Source: MGBC131033 sp910585655 (GTDB lineage Bacteria > Bacillota > Clostridia > Lachnospirales > Lachnospiraceae). Taken from it: a DNA stretch of 56,070 nt. The stretch is from positions 1-56,070 of the forward strand of contig CATBCG010000050.1 in NCBI GenBank assembly GCA_949502025.1. The letters are read 5' to 3'. Positions 41,885 to 50,373 of this stretch are shown in pieces. Within the stretch, counting starts at the first letter, position 1, and each line of letters begins with the position of its first letter. The translations under genes were made by a program, and so were the position numbers. The notes under the pieces are model-generated. The model made no database searches, was not told where the DNA came from, and worked only from the letters and a program-made list of their open reading frames with translations.

Positions 41885-42685
41885 ATGAAGAAGAAGTTAT
41901 TGGTAGGGTTATTGACAGCGGTCTTAGCACTTTCGTTTTTATTAGGAGGCTGCTCGAAAAAGGCAAAAGAAAAGGATTTACTGGCGCAGATACAGGAAAA
42001 AGGTGAAATCACGATTGCCATGGAAGGAACCTGGGCGCCTTGGACGTATCATGATGAGAACGATAAGCTGGTAGGCTACGACGTAGAAGTGGGCGAGAAG
42101 ATTGCAGAGAAGTTGGGGGTTACTCCTAAGTTTGTAGAGGGCGATTGGGATAGCTGTTTGGCTGGTTTAGAGGGCGGACGTTATGATATTATGATCAACG
42201 GAGTGGATGTAGACGAAGAACGTTCTAAAAAATATGATTTTTCAACTCCATATTGCTATAATCGAATTGCGTTAATCGTTCGGGGAGACAATGAGGAAAT
42301 TACTTCTTTTGAGGATCTGGACGGAAAAACGACAGCGAATACGCTAAACAGCAGCTATGCCAAGATGGCAGAAAGCTATGGCGCGACCAATACCGGGGTA
42401 GACGATTTGATTCAGACGATTGAACTGGTCTTAGCAGGACGGATTGATGCTACTCTAAATTCCGAGATGACGTTTGCAGACTATATGAAAGCACATCCGG
42501 AGGCTGATCTAAAGGTAGTGGCTTTTACAGAGGAAGCAACTGAAACTGCGATTCCAATGCGAAAAGGCGAGGAGACTGCCAGCCTGCGGGAAGCAATCAA
42601 CGATGCTTTAGCAGAGCTGTCCGAGTCCGGAGAGCTGACCAAGCTGTCTGAAAAATACTTTGGAATCGACATTTCCCAGAAATAA
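41885..42685 (+). CDS. Polar amino acid-binding lipoprotein
   Basis: Lipobox LLGGC (Cys23) is followed by a family 3 solute-binding domain: GEITIAMEGTWAPWTYHDEN, LVGYDVEVGEKIAEKLGV, WDSCLAGLEGGRYDIMINGVDVDEERSKKYDFSTPY. The pattern fits cystine, glutamine or lysine/arginine binding proteins; the ligand is not determined by what I can see. GGGGAAG precedes ATG 41885. It is 22 bp after the ATPase, one operon. Confidence 0.93.
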   Translation: MKKKLLVGLLTAVLALSFLLGGCSKKAKEKDLLAQIQEKGEITIAMEGTWAPWTYHDENDKLVGYDVEVGEKIAEKLGVTPKFVEGDWDSCLAGLEGGRYDIMINGVDVDEERSKKYDFSTPYCYNRIALIVRGDNEEITSFEDLDGKTTANTLNSSYAKMAESYGATNTGVDDLIQTIELVLAGRIDATLNSEMTFADYMKAHPEADLKVVAFTEEATETAIPMRKGEETASLREAINDALAELSESGELTKLSEKYFGIDISQK

Positions 42686-42721
42686 GCCTGATTCCATGGA
42701 AGCAAACAAGAGGTAGAGGAT

Positions 42722-43288
42722 TTGAGAGAATTGATTTTAGCTTCGGCGTCGCCGAGAAGAAGAGAGATTTTGACACAAATAGAACTGCCGTTTTCGGTCG
42801 TGGTAAGTGACGTGGAGGAGCATCTGCCAGATGCTCCTCCTGTGGAGATCGTACAGTCATTGGCAAGGCAGAAAGCAGAAGCCGTGGCGGGCAGGCATCC
42901 GGAGGCACTTATCCTGGGAGCAGATACGATTGTCGTTTTAGACGGGCAGATCATGGGAAAGCCAAAAGACAGAGCGGATGCGAAAAAGATGATCGAACGC
43001 CTGCAGGGAAGAAGTCATGAAGTCTATACCGGGGTGGCGGTCTGCTGTCCGGAAACGGGGTGCTTTATGTTTGCAGAGCGGACTGTCGTTACGGTACAGC
43101 CTGTGGAAGAGCAGGAAATCGAAGCTTATCTGGATACGAAGGAGCCATACGATAAGGCAGGAGCCTATGCGGTGCAGGGGATTTTTGCACGCTATATCAA
43201 GGAGCTTAAAGGGGATTTTTATAATGTGATGGGACTTCCAGCCAGCCGGATTTATCAGGAATTAAAACAGAGAGGGCTTTTGTTTTAA
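42722..43288 (+). CDS. maf: Maf family nucleoside-triphosphate pyrophosphatase
   Basis: Maf proteins hydrolyse non-canonical or pyrimidine NTPs and were first linked to septum formation. TTG 42722 after GAGGTAGAGGA gives RELILASASPRRREIL, the invariant Maf start with SASPRR. ILGADTIVVLDGQIMGKPKDRADAKKML-like central segment and the YDKAGAYAVQGIFARYIKELKGDFYNVMGLP motif follow. Length 188 is standard. A perfect 12-bp palindrome lies inside at 42814-42840. It ends eight bases from the convergent AraC gene. Confidence 0.93.
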   Translation: MRELILASASPRRREILTQIELPFSVVVSDVEEHLPDAPPVEIVQSLARQKAEAVAGRHPEALILGADTIVVLDGQIMGKPKDRADAKKMIERLQGRSHEVYTGVAVCCPETGCFMFAERTVVTVQPVEEQEIEAYLDTKEPYDKAGAYAVQGIFARYIKELKGDFYNVMGLPASRIYQELKQRGLLF

Positions 43289-43295
43289 CGTTATC

Positions 43296-44366
43296 TTATT
43301 CGTTTTGTTGTGAAAGAAGAATACGAAACGCCTGCGTACGGTATTCGATCGGAGTCATACCGGTTTCCCGTGCAAATAGGGTATAAAAATGATAGCGGTT
43401 TTGGTATCCGATTTTTTCGATGATTTTCCCGACAGGAAGATTGGTTTCTGCAAGTAACTGTTTCGCTTTTGCCAACCGTTTTTTCTGGATATATTGAACA
43501 AGGGTAATACCAAAACGCTTTTTGACCAGCCGATTGTAGTAGGCTGTGTTAAAGTGGAGCTGTTCTTGTAAATAAGCGGGACTGGCTAGAGAGAGGTTTT
43601 GCTGAATCAGTTGGTCAATTTGCAGTAAAATTTGATCGTCGCGAGTGCTTTTGTCTAAAACATAGGCGGTTCCGTCTTCCTCAAGCAAATACAAAAAACG
43701 TTCGGTTAGACAGGATAAAATCTGCTGATAATTCCGTTCTTTTTGTTCCTGCTCAAGAAACATCTGAAAGAGAAGCTCCTTCTTTTTTTGCTGTTTGGCT
43801 AACGTACGGGAGGGGTAAATAAAAAAATGTTGTTCTTTTGTCTTTTTTCCGTGTAAAAGATGGGAAGCGAGCAGTGGTTCTTTGGCGAGAGAAAGGATGT
43901 GTTCTAACAATTCCTTTTGAAAGGCAAGATATAACACTTTCATATCTGTTTTGCCGTAGCGGTTCCAATGGATACAGTTGGTATCCATCAGGATACAATC
44001 TCCCTGCGACAAAGTGATGATCTGATCGCCGATACCATAACCATAGGTTCCCTCTAACACATACGTACATTCATAGAATTCGTGGCGATGGATCTCGCCG
44101 TGTTCCGGCTGATTGAAAAAATAAGAGGAAAAGGCTTCATAATGCTTGAAAGGAGGGACGTATCCGGTTCCGATATAATATCCAAGGCTCCCTTCCTTTC
44201 CCTGTATAAACAGTTTGACAGGCTCCTGGAGCTGGTAATGAATGATGCCGTCCTGCATATAAAACGTAGGCTTGGTGTAATGAGGAGAAACTGCAGATGG
44301 CTCCTGAAAATTTTGTAGGGTGCGATGGATGTGCTGGTTGATAAAATCGATAAAATCTGTATTCAT
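43296..44366 (-). CDS. AraC-family regulator, divergent from a sugar-binding protein gene
   Basis: The start at 44366 follows AAAGGAG at good spacing; the frame is open to 44408. The 356-residue protein has an N-terminal cupin sensor (HGEIHRHEFYECTYVLEGTYGYGIGDQIITLSQGDCILMD) and a C-terminal AraC domain (YLQEQLHFNTAYYNRLVKKRF, then LPVGKIIEKIGYQNRYHFYTLF). The divergent layout with the binding protein and GH2 glycosidase suggests it controls them, probably through the repeats at 44433-44525 (inference). Confidence 0.88.
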   Translation of the reverse strand: MNTDFIDFINQHIHRTLQNFQEPSAVSPHYTKPTFYMQDGIIHYQLQEPVKLFIQGKEGSLGYYIGTGYVPPFKHYEAFSSYFFNQPEHGEIHRHEFYECTYVLEGTYGYGIGDQIITLSQGDCILMDTNCIHWNRYGKTDMKVLYLAFQKELLEHILSLAKEPLLASHLLHGKKTKEQHFFIYPSRTLAKQQKKKELLFQMFLEQEQKERNYQQILSCLTERFLYLLEEDGTAYVLDKSTRDDQILLQIDQLIQQNLSLASPAYLQEQLHFNTAYYNRLVKKRFGITLVQYIQKKRLAKAKQLLAETNLPVGKIIEKIGYQNRYHFYTLFARETGMTPIEYRTQAFRILLSQQNE

Positions 44367-44432
44367 CCTGCTGGCTCCTTTTGGCTCGGTCTTTTCTATA
44401 TCATACATAAAATCTGCAAAAAAGTAAATTCA

Positions 44433-44525
44433 CGGATTCCGATTAGGACAGATAAAAAGTTACCGATTCCGATAATAGAAGATCATTTTTCGACACAGGT
44501 TCTTTCCTTTTTATCCGATTGCGAT
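44433..44525 (+). repeat. Three 11-bp repeats, candidate AraC binding sites
   Basis: CGGATTCCGAT (44433-44443), CCGATTCCGAT (44463-44473) and CCGATTGCGAT (44515-44525). The first two start 30 bp apart, about three helix turns, and the third ends directly before the -35 box at 44527, the usual place for an activating AraC protein. Confidence 0.6.
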
Positions 44526-44526
44526 A

Positions 44527-44555
44527 TTGTTCGGGCAAGTCTTTCTTGTTAGAAT
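44527..44555 (+). promoter_or_regulatory. Promoter of the second sugar-binding protein gene
   Basis: TTGTTC (44527-44532) and TAGAAT (44550-44555), spacing 17. The poor -35 fits activation by the adjacent regulator. Confidence 0.55.
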
Positions 44556-44651
44556 AGGAACAGCACTAATGATTGTTAGCTGCATACAAGAAAAAGGCGG
44601 TTAGGCCGACTGTCTTTGGCAAACGCAGGAAGATAGAAAGGAGTTCACAAA

Positions 44652-46304
44652 ATGAAAAAGAGAATGATAGCGTGTGGTTTGGCGCTAATGCTTTTCCTGT
44701 CTTTGGCAGCATGTGAAAAGAAAACAGCAAAACCTGATCAAAAAGATACAGCAAAGACAAGCCAGGAAGGTGGCGGACAGGAGGAAGAAGCAAAAGACGA
44801 ATGGGCATGGCCTTTGGCGGAACAGGAAGAACTCTCTATTTGGACGTATTTCGCCAATACGATGGCGCAGGATCCAAACGAATTAAAAGGTGTGCAGGAG
44901 ATTGAAAAAAATACCAACGTACATGTCAACTGGATCCTTTCGGATGACAGTGAAAAGTTTGGTTTGATGTTGGCTTCCGGGGAGTATCCGGATGTGATCA
45001 GGAACTTTGCCGGCAGCTATGTGGGAGGACTGGTACAAGGAGAACAGGACGGTGTGATTCGGGATTTGACTGAGGATATCCCACGTTATATGCCAAGCTA
45101 CCAGTCTTTATTGGATACTTATGAAGTATTTCAAAAAGACTCCACGACCGACGACGGACGGCTGCTGGCGCTTTATGAAATTTCTACGGAAAACGGCGTA
45201 GTAAAAGGAGAGCCAAGCTGGGGAGGGCTGGTCGTTCGCAGAGACTGGTTGAATGAGGTAGGCTTAGAGGTTCCGGAAACGATAGAGGAATGGCACACGG
45301 CGTTGACTGCTTTTAAAGAAAAGCTGGGACATGGTGGTGCTTTGTATGTAGGACCGTATTGCTATTCTGTTTATGGAGATTTTCTGACGGCATATGGAGT
45401 AACAAGCGCTTTTTACAAGGATAACGAAACTGTAAAGTATGGACCGATTGAAGAGGGATATCGGCAGTTTTTAACGACGATGCACCAGTGGTATACAGAA
45501 GGGTTGATTGATCCGGACTTTGTAAGTGGAGCCGCCTGGGAGGCGATGCAGCTTCCGGCAGAGAAGATTGCAACCGGACAGGTAGGTGTATGTACAGAGC
45601 TGTATTACTCTACGGCTACGACCTTTAAAGATCAGGGTTATACGGAGGAAGAGGATTTTTATCTTCAGGCATGTCCGATTCCGGTGCTGACAAAGGGAGA
45701 TACTCCGCAGCTTCAATTTGAAATGAGCAGTATTACAAAGGATAATTTTGCCGTATCAACAGCGGTAGATGACAGCCGGATAGAACTGGTACTGCGTTAT
45801 ATGGACTACTGGTATACCGAGGAAGCTTGCTTCCTGTCCAGCCTGGGGATAGAAGGTGAAAGCTATCTTGACAATGGAGACGGAACCTATTCTGCTGGTC
45901 CGGCTCTTTATGAACTGGTGGAAAACGGAACCTATCCGACGTTATTGAGCGCGTTAAACAGCGCATATAGTATGGCTTCCGCCGGGTTTGGATATTACAA
46001 CTATGCGTTTACCGTGCCGACCTATGACAATCCTTCTACCTTAGAATCTTATGATATTTGGGATACAAAAGGACATGATCGGATTCTTCCGGAAAAAATG
46101 ACAATGACGCCGGAGGACGCCGTTACCTACAGTAGTCGGATTACGGATATTTCTACGTTGGTACAGGAAAATACGCAGAAATTTATTTTAGGAGCCAGGG
46201 ATCTTTCCGAATTCGATGCTTATGTAGAAGATGTTAAGGCTTTAAATATCGAAGACCTGATCCAATTCCAGCAGGCGGCTTATGATCGGTATAAAAACCG
46301 ATAA
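44652..46304 (+). CDS. Extracellular sugar-binding lipoprotein (second paralogue)
   Basis: The signal peptide ends in the lipobox LSLAAC (Cys21) and is followed by a Lys/Gln/Glu-rich linker. The 550-residue protein shares the plan and several segments with the lipoprotein at 34369 (for example NTNVHVNWILSDDSEKFGLMLASGEYPDV and LRYMDYWYTEEACFLSSLGIEGESY). Like it, it lacks permease genes nearby. AGAAAGGAG precedes ATG 44652. It is co-oriented with the GH2 gene downstream; a hairpin lies between. Confidence 0.9.
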   Translation: MKKRMIACGLALMLFLSLAACEKKTAKPDQKDTAKTSQEGGGQEEEAKDEWAWPLAEQEELSIWTYFANTMAQDPNELKGVQEIEKNTNVHVNWILSDDSEKFGLMLASGEYPDVIRNFAGSYVGGLVQGEQDGVIRDLTEDIPRYMPSYQSLLDTYEVFQKDSTTDDGRLLALYEISTENGVVKGEPSWGGLVVRRDWLNEVGLEVPETIEEWHTALTAFKEKLGHGGALYVGPYCYSVYGDFLTAYGVTSAFYKDNETVKYGPIEEGYRQFLTTMHQWYTEGLIDPDFVSGAAWEAMQLPAEKIATGQVGVCTELYYSTATTFKDQGYTEEEDFYLQACPIPVLTKGDTPQLQFEMSSITKDNFAVSTAVDDSRIELVLRYMDYWYTEEACFLSSLGIEGESYLDNGDGTYSAGPALYELVENGTYPTLLSALNSAYSMASAGFGYYNYAFTVPTYDNPSTLESYDIWDTKGHDRILPEKMTMTPEDAVTYSSRITDISTLVQENTQKFILGARDLSEFDAYVEDVKALNIEDLIQFQQAAYDRYKNR

Positions 46305-46317
46305 AACAGACAAGCAA

Positions 46318-46348
46318 ACAAGCAGGCGAGCGTAAGCTCGCCTTGTTG
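46318..46348 (+). promoter_or_regulatory. Hairpin between the binding protein and GH2 genes
   Basis: AGGCGAGC (46324-46331) pairs with GCTCGCCT (46336-46343) around a GTAA tetraloop, with ACAA/TTGT outside. GNRA-like loop and no T run: more likely an mRNA-stabilising hairpin than a terminator. Confidence 0.6.
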
Positions 46349-46392
46349 TAATAGATTCACATAAAGTAAAAAAGAAAGGATGGGAAAAGACT

Positions 46393-48927
46393 ATGAAACG
46401 AGAACTTTTCAACACTGGTTGGAGTATTCAGCCGGTAACGGGCGTTTTTAACTTTACACCGCCGGACGGTCAGGAAGTAACGCTGCCGCATGACGCGATG
46501 ATTGGCAAAGAGCGAAGCGCCGACGTCCCGCAGAACTCAAAAAGCGGGTATTTTCCGGGAGGAAGCTGTGAATATACCAAAAAGCTGTTTCTTTCAGAGG
46601 AGGAACGGGAAAAGCGGCTGACTTTGGAATTGGAAGGATGCTATAACAATACGATGGTCTTTGTAAACGGTCAGTTGGCAGGGCAATGCCCGTATGGATA
46701 TTCTAATTTTTATGTTTCCTTAAATCCTTATGTAGTTTATGGGGCAGAAAACGAGATCAAAGTAGTTGCCCGAAGCGGTGAGGACAGTCGTTGGTATTCC
46801 GGGATGGGGCTGTACCGTGACGTTCGCCTGTTAGTGGGGAATCCGATTCACGTCGCTATCGACGGGCTGCGTGTGACGACGCTTAGTCTGGAAAGGGAAT
46901 CGTTCTCTTCGGATCAGAAGCAGGTGACAAGAGCGAAACTTTCCGTAGAAGTGGAAGTGGAAAATGAAGGAATTTCCAGCCAAACCGTAGCGGTTTTGGC
47001 AGAGGTGTATGCTCCGTCCGGTGAACTGGCGGCATCCGATTGTGTTCCGCTAGGGGTACTGGGAGGGGAAAGCAGCCGTGTGACGCTGCCGTTTTATATC
47101 GAGGAGCCACAGCTCTGGAATGTAGATACGCCGCAGCTTTATACCTGTCGTATCCGGCTTTATCCAAAGCAGGATCGGGATATGGCGACAGCAAAAGCAA
47201 TTCGGCAGGAACATCTGTTAGACGAAGAAATAACGGAATTTGGTATCCGCTTTTTGGAGTTAGATCCTTTCCATGGGCTGCGGATCAACGGGGAGACTGT
47301 GAAGCTGCGGGGAGCCTGTATCCATCATGACAATGGAGTGATTGGGGCGGCGACCATTCAGCGTGCGGAGGAACGCCGGGTTTCGATTTTAAAAGAGGCT
47401 GGCTTTAATGCGATCCGCAGCGCACACCATCCGGCAGGAAAGGCGCTTCTTTCGGCATGTGATCGTCTGGGAATGCTGGTGATGGACGAGACGTTTGATA
47501 TGTGGACAGAACAGAAAAATCCGTATGATTATGGTCTTCATTTTCCGGTTTGGTGGGAACAGGACGTCGAGCAGATGGTGAAAAAGGATTATAACCATCC
47601 GTCCGTGATACTTTATTCGATTGGCAATGAAATTCCGGATCCCAGGACACTTGGCGGAAATCAGTGGGGCAGACGGATTGCGGAAACGATCAAAAAGCTG
47701 GATAGCAGCCGTTTTACAATCAATTCCATCAACGGAGCATTATTGGTGATAGAACAATTTCAGAAGCTGATGCGGCAGACATCCGTCAACGCCTCCAAAC
47801 CAGAGGAAACGGAAGAAACCAGTCTGGAATTAAATTCTATGCTGTCTGAGCGGGAAAAGAAAGGAAACAGCAACCCGATGGCTGTGCTGACCCAAGGGGA
47901 AGGCATGGGAATAGCTTTAGAGGAACCGGCTGCAGCGGTAGATGTGGCAGGCTATAACTATATGACCCACCGTCTGGTACAGGATCACGAACAACATCCA
48001 ACGAGAATATTATGCGGCAGCGAAACTTTTTCCCGTGATTTGGCAGAAAACTGGGCTTTGGTAGAAGAACATCCGTATATACTCGGTGATTTTTGCTGGA
48101 CGGGCTGGGACTATCTGGGAGAAGCCGGAATTGGGAAGGTGATCTATCCGGAAAAACCGGAAGCGGTTAAGGGTGTGTATTCGTCCTATCCATGGATGAT
48201 TGCAAACTGCGGAGATATTGATATTTTAGGGAATCGCCGTCCGATTTCTTATTATAAAGAGCTGGTTTGGGGTTTGCGAAAGGAGCCATATATTGCCGTA
48301 CTACGTCCGGAGCATTATGGAAAAATTCCTACCGTTAGCCCATGGAGTTGGAGCGATTCTTTGTGTAGCTGGAGCTTTGAAGCGTATAATGGAAAGCCGG
48401 TACAGGTAGAGGTCTATGCGGCAGGAGAGGAAGCAGAGCTGTTTTTAAACGGCGTTTCCATAGGAAAAAAGCCAATCGGCGAGAGACTGCCGTTTTTAGC
48501 AGAATTTGAACTGACCTATGCTCCTGGAACGTTGACCGCCGTTTCCTATGAAAAGGGAGAAGTGATCGGAGAGTTTACGCTTCATTCGGCAGAGGGTTCC
48601 GTCTTGTTGTCTGTAAAGCCGGACCGTACCAAAATCAAGGCAGATACTACCGATTTGGCTTATTTGGATATTACCTTAGAGGACGCGGACGGAAATCTCT
48701 ATAGCAGCCAGGATCGGATGGTGAAGGTGACAGTCGAGGGAGCCGGGCATTTACAGGGCTTAGGAAGCCGCGAGCCATGTACAGAGGAAGCTTTTACAGG
48801 AACGTCACATACGACCTATGACGGAAAAGCATTGGCAGTTATCCGTCCGGATACGGCAGGAACGATTACGGTGACGGTCGAAGCAGAAGGCATAGAACGC
48901 CAGGTAATTTCCATCGAAGCGGAATAA
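46393..48927 (+). CDS. Glycoside hydrolase family 2 (beta-galactosidase-like)
   Basis: The 844-residue protein has the GH2 domain order: sugar-binding jelly roll (FVNGQLAGQCPYGYSNFYVSL), immunoglobulin-like domain, (beta/alpha)8 barrel starting near 300 (VKLRGACIHHDNGVIGAA, FNAIRSAHHPAGK), then C-terminal Ig-like domains. Acid/base Glu413 is in SIGNEIPD and the likely nucleophile Glu544 in CGSETFSRD. No signal peptide, so cytoplasmic, acting on imported oligosaccharides. Family members include beta-galactosidases, glucuronidases and mannosidases; specificity is not decided here. AAAGGATGGG precedes ATG 46393. Confidence 0.9.
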   Translation: MKRELFNTGWSIQPVTGVFNFTPPDGQEVTLPHDAMIGKERSADVPQNSKSGYFPGGSCEYTKKLFLSEEEREKRLTLELEGCYNNTMVFVNGQLAGQCPYGYSNFYVSLNPYVVYGAENEIKVVARSGEDSRWYSGMGLYRDVRLLVGNPIHVAIDGLRVTTLSLERESFSSDQKQVTRAKLSVEVEVENEGISSQTVAVLAEVYAPSGELAASDCVPLGVLGGESSRVTLPFYIEEPQLWNVDTPQLYTCRIRLYPKQDRDMATAKAIRQEHLLDEEITEFGIRFLELDPFHGLRINGETVKLRGACIHHDNGVIGAATIQRAEERRVSILKEAGFNAIRSAHHPAGKALLSACDRLGMLVMDETFDMWTEQKNPYDYGLHFPVWWEQDVEQMVKKDYNHPSVILYSIGNEIPDPRTLGGNQWGRRIAETIKKLDSSRFTINSINGALLVIEQFQKLMRQTSVNASKPEETEETSLELNSMLSEREKKGNSNPMAVLTQGEGMGIALEEPAAAVDVAGYNYMTHRLVQDHEQHPTRILCGSETFSRDLAENWALVEEHPYILGDFCWTGWDYLGEAGIGKVIYPEKPEAVKGVYSSYPWMIANCGDIDILGNRRPISYYKELVWGLRKEPYIAVLRPEHYGKIPTVSPWSWSDSLCSWSFEAYNGKPVQVEVYAAGEEAELFLNGVSIGKKPIGERLPFLAEFELTYAPGTLTAVSYEKGEVIGEFTLHSAEGSVLLSVKPDRTKIKADTTDLAYLDITLEDADGNLYSSQDRMVKVTVEGAGHLQGLGSREPCTEEAFTGTSHTTYDGKALAVIRPDTAGTITVTVEAEGIERQVISIEAE

Positions 48928-48971
48928 AGAAAGTGTAAAAGAAAACGAACCGGGCAGGAAAAGAAAGAGAG

Positions 48972-49020
48972 GCAGGAAGCAGCTAAGAAAGGGGAAAGTT
49001 AGGCTGCTTCCTGCTTTTTG
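48972..49020 (+). terminator. Terminator after the GH2 gene
   Basis: GCAGGAAGCAGC (48972-48983) pairs perfectly with GCTGCTTCCTGC (49003-49014), followed by TTTTTG. Confidence 0.9.
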
Positions 49021-49085
49021 TATCATTGGAAAGTTCAGGGCTGCATAGAAAGGTTTGCCGTTTTATGGCGGTAAAAAACTGCTAC

Positions 49086-49115
49086 TTGACAGATACTAGG
49101 AAAACGTTAGATAAT
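49086..49115 (+). promoter_or_regulatory. Promoter of the Rpn-type relic
   Basis: TTGACA (49086-49091) and GATAAT (49110-49115), spacing 18. AAAACGTTAGA, also found at the AtuA promoter, lies between the boxes. Confidence 0.55.
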
Positions 49116-49156
49116 AAAGAGAAGAAACGAGAGTCTTTTGACAGGAGGACAAAAAG

Positions 49157-49399
49157 ATGAGTATTGTAGAAGCGTTTTCCTACGAAGAAGATATCCGAGA
49201 AGCCGGCATGGAGGAGGGCTTGCAAAAAGGGATAGAGAAAGGGATAGAGAAGGGGATAGAAAAAGGGATGGAGAAAGGGATTGTAGGTTCTATAAAACTG
49301 CTGGGATAGATAGGACTGGAATCTTCTTTGATTAAGAAAAAAATCATAGAGCAATATAGCTTGACAGAGGAAGAAGCGGCTCACTATATGAAATTATAA
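49157..49399 (+). pseudogene. Rpn-type nuclease C-terminal relic with in-frame stop
   Basis: ATG 49157 after AGGAGG opens MSIVEAFSYEEDIREAGMEEG, followed by G-I-E-K repeats. TAG at 49307-49309 interrupts the frame, but the same frame continues as IGLESSLIKKKIIEQYSLTEEEAAHYMKL to TAA 49397-49399, matching the tail of the gene at 2-292. The nuclease domain is missing. It is thus a deleted and nonsense-mutated remnant, though with a promoter and good ribosome site a 50-residue peptide could still be made. Confidence 0.7.
49229..49276 (+). repeat. 12-bp tandem repeat encoding G-I-E-K
   Basis: Four near-identical copies of GGGATAGAGAAA in the Rpn-type relic (49229, 49241, 49253, 49265), each coding Gly-(Ile/Met)-Glu-Lys. 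Such runs can expand or contract by slippage. Confidence 0.8.
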
Positions 49400-49425
49400 C
49401 CAGAAGAGGTAAAGGAGGAACTACT

Positions 49426-50373
49426 ATGTGGGGAATGATTGCCACCTGGAGAATGGCGCGCGAGGGGGTAGGCGAGGGCTGTACCTTATTAAAGAACGGA
49501 GAACATGCAGGAGACGCGATAGAAAGAGCGATCCGGAAGGTAGAGGATGCTCCGTATTATCAGTCGGTAGGCTATGGCGGTCTGCCAAATGAGGAATCAG
49601 AGGTAGAACTGGACGCGGCTTATATGGATGGAGATACCTTATCCGTAGGAGCGGTAGCAGCAATTCGGGATTACGCCAATCCGGTGTCGATTGCCAAGCG
49701 GCTGAGTGAGGAAAAAGTAAATATTGTGCTGGTAGCAGAGGGAGCAGAAAAGTTTGCTCATAAGGAAGGCTTTGAGCGGAAAAATATGCTGACCGATCAG
49801 GCAAAGGTCAAATATCAGAAACGAGTGCAGGAATTAGGAGCAGATCTGGCACCGTATTCCGGTCATGATACGGTAGGGATGGTTTGTCTGGACAGCAAAG
49901 GAACGATGACCTCAGCCACTTCTACCAGCGGTTTGTTTATGAAACGGAAAGGTCGGGTCGGAGACTCTCCGCTTGTAGGTTCCGGATTTTATGTAGACAG
50001 TCAATGGGGCGGAGCAAGCGCAACCGGGCTGGGTGAAGATTTGATGAAGGGTTGTATTTCTTATGAGATTGTAAGACTGATGAAGGAAGGGATGAGTCCG
50101 CAAGGGGCTTGTGAACGAGCCGTCAACCAGCTGGATCAGGAGTTGCGGAAGCGCCGGGGAGAAGCTGGCGATTTATCGGTCATTGCCATGAACCAAGAGG
50201 GAGAATGGGGGGCAGCGACCAACATCAAAGAATTTACGGTTGTGGTAGAGACGGAAACGGAAGAATTGGCTGTTTATCAGGTAATCCGCCAGCCGGACGG
50301 GCATTGCAGGCTGGAAAAAGCCACACAGGAATGGGTAGAAAACGAGGAAAGAAAAGAAATTGCTTCGGCATAA
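49426..50373 (+). CDS. N(4)-(beta-N-acetylglucosaminyl)-L-asparaginase / isoaspartyl peptidase (T2 family)
   Basis: An Ntn-hydrolase made as a precursor that cuts itself to free an N-terminal threonine. The cleavage site is seen as GHD-TVGMV, with Thr149 as nucleophile. The substrate region is SATSTSGLFMKRKGRVGDSPLVGSG with the RVGDSP loop and GASATGLGEDLM. At 315 residues with no signal peptide, it is cytoplasmic. It could remove asparagine from N-linked glycan remnants, a good fit beside the glycosidase genes, or act on isoaspartyl or beta-aspartyl peptides. AAAGGAGG precedes ATG 49426. Confidence 0.88.
   Translation: MWGMIATWRMAREGVGEGCTLLKNGEHAGDAIERAIRKVEDAPYYQSVGYGGLPNEESEVELDAAYMDGDTLSVGAVAAIRDYANPVSIAKRLSEEKVNIVLVAEGAEKFAHKEGFERKNMLTDQAKVKYQKRVQELGADLAPYSGHDTVGMVCLDSKGTMTSATSTSGLFMKRKGRVGDSPLVGSGFYVDSQWGGASATGLGEDLMKGCISYEIVRLMKEGMSPQGACERAVNQLDQELRKRRGEAGDLSVIAMNQEGEWGAATNIKEFTVVVETETEELAVYQVIRQPDGHCRLEKATQEWVENEERKEIASA

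Noticed and set aside
42814..42840. Terminator or insertion inside maf
   Set aside because: The reading frame is continuous and the encoded Maf sequence is normal through the palindrome.
49138..49335. An Arg/Asp-rich reading (RDREGDRKRDGERD) overlapping the Rpn relic
   Set aside because: It is the 12-bp tandem repeat read in another frame; the +1-shifted frame with AGGAGG at 49157 matches a known tail.
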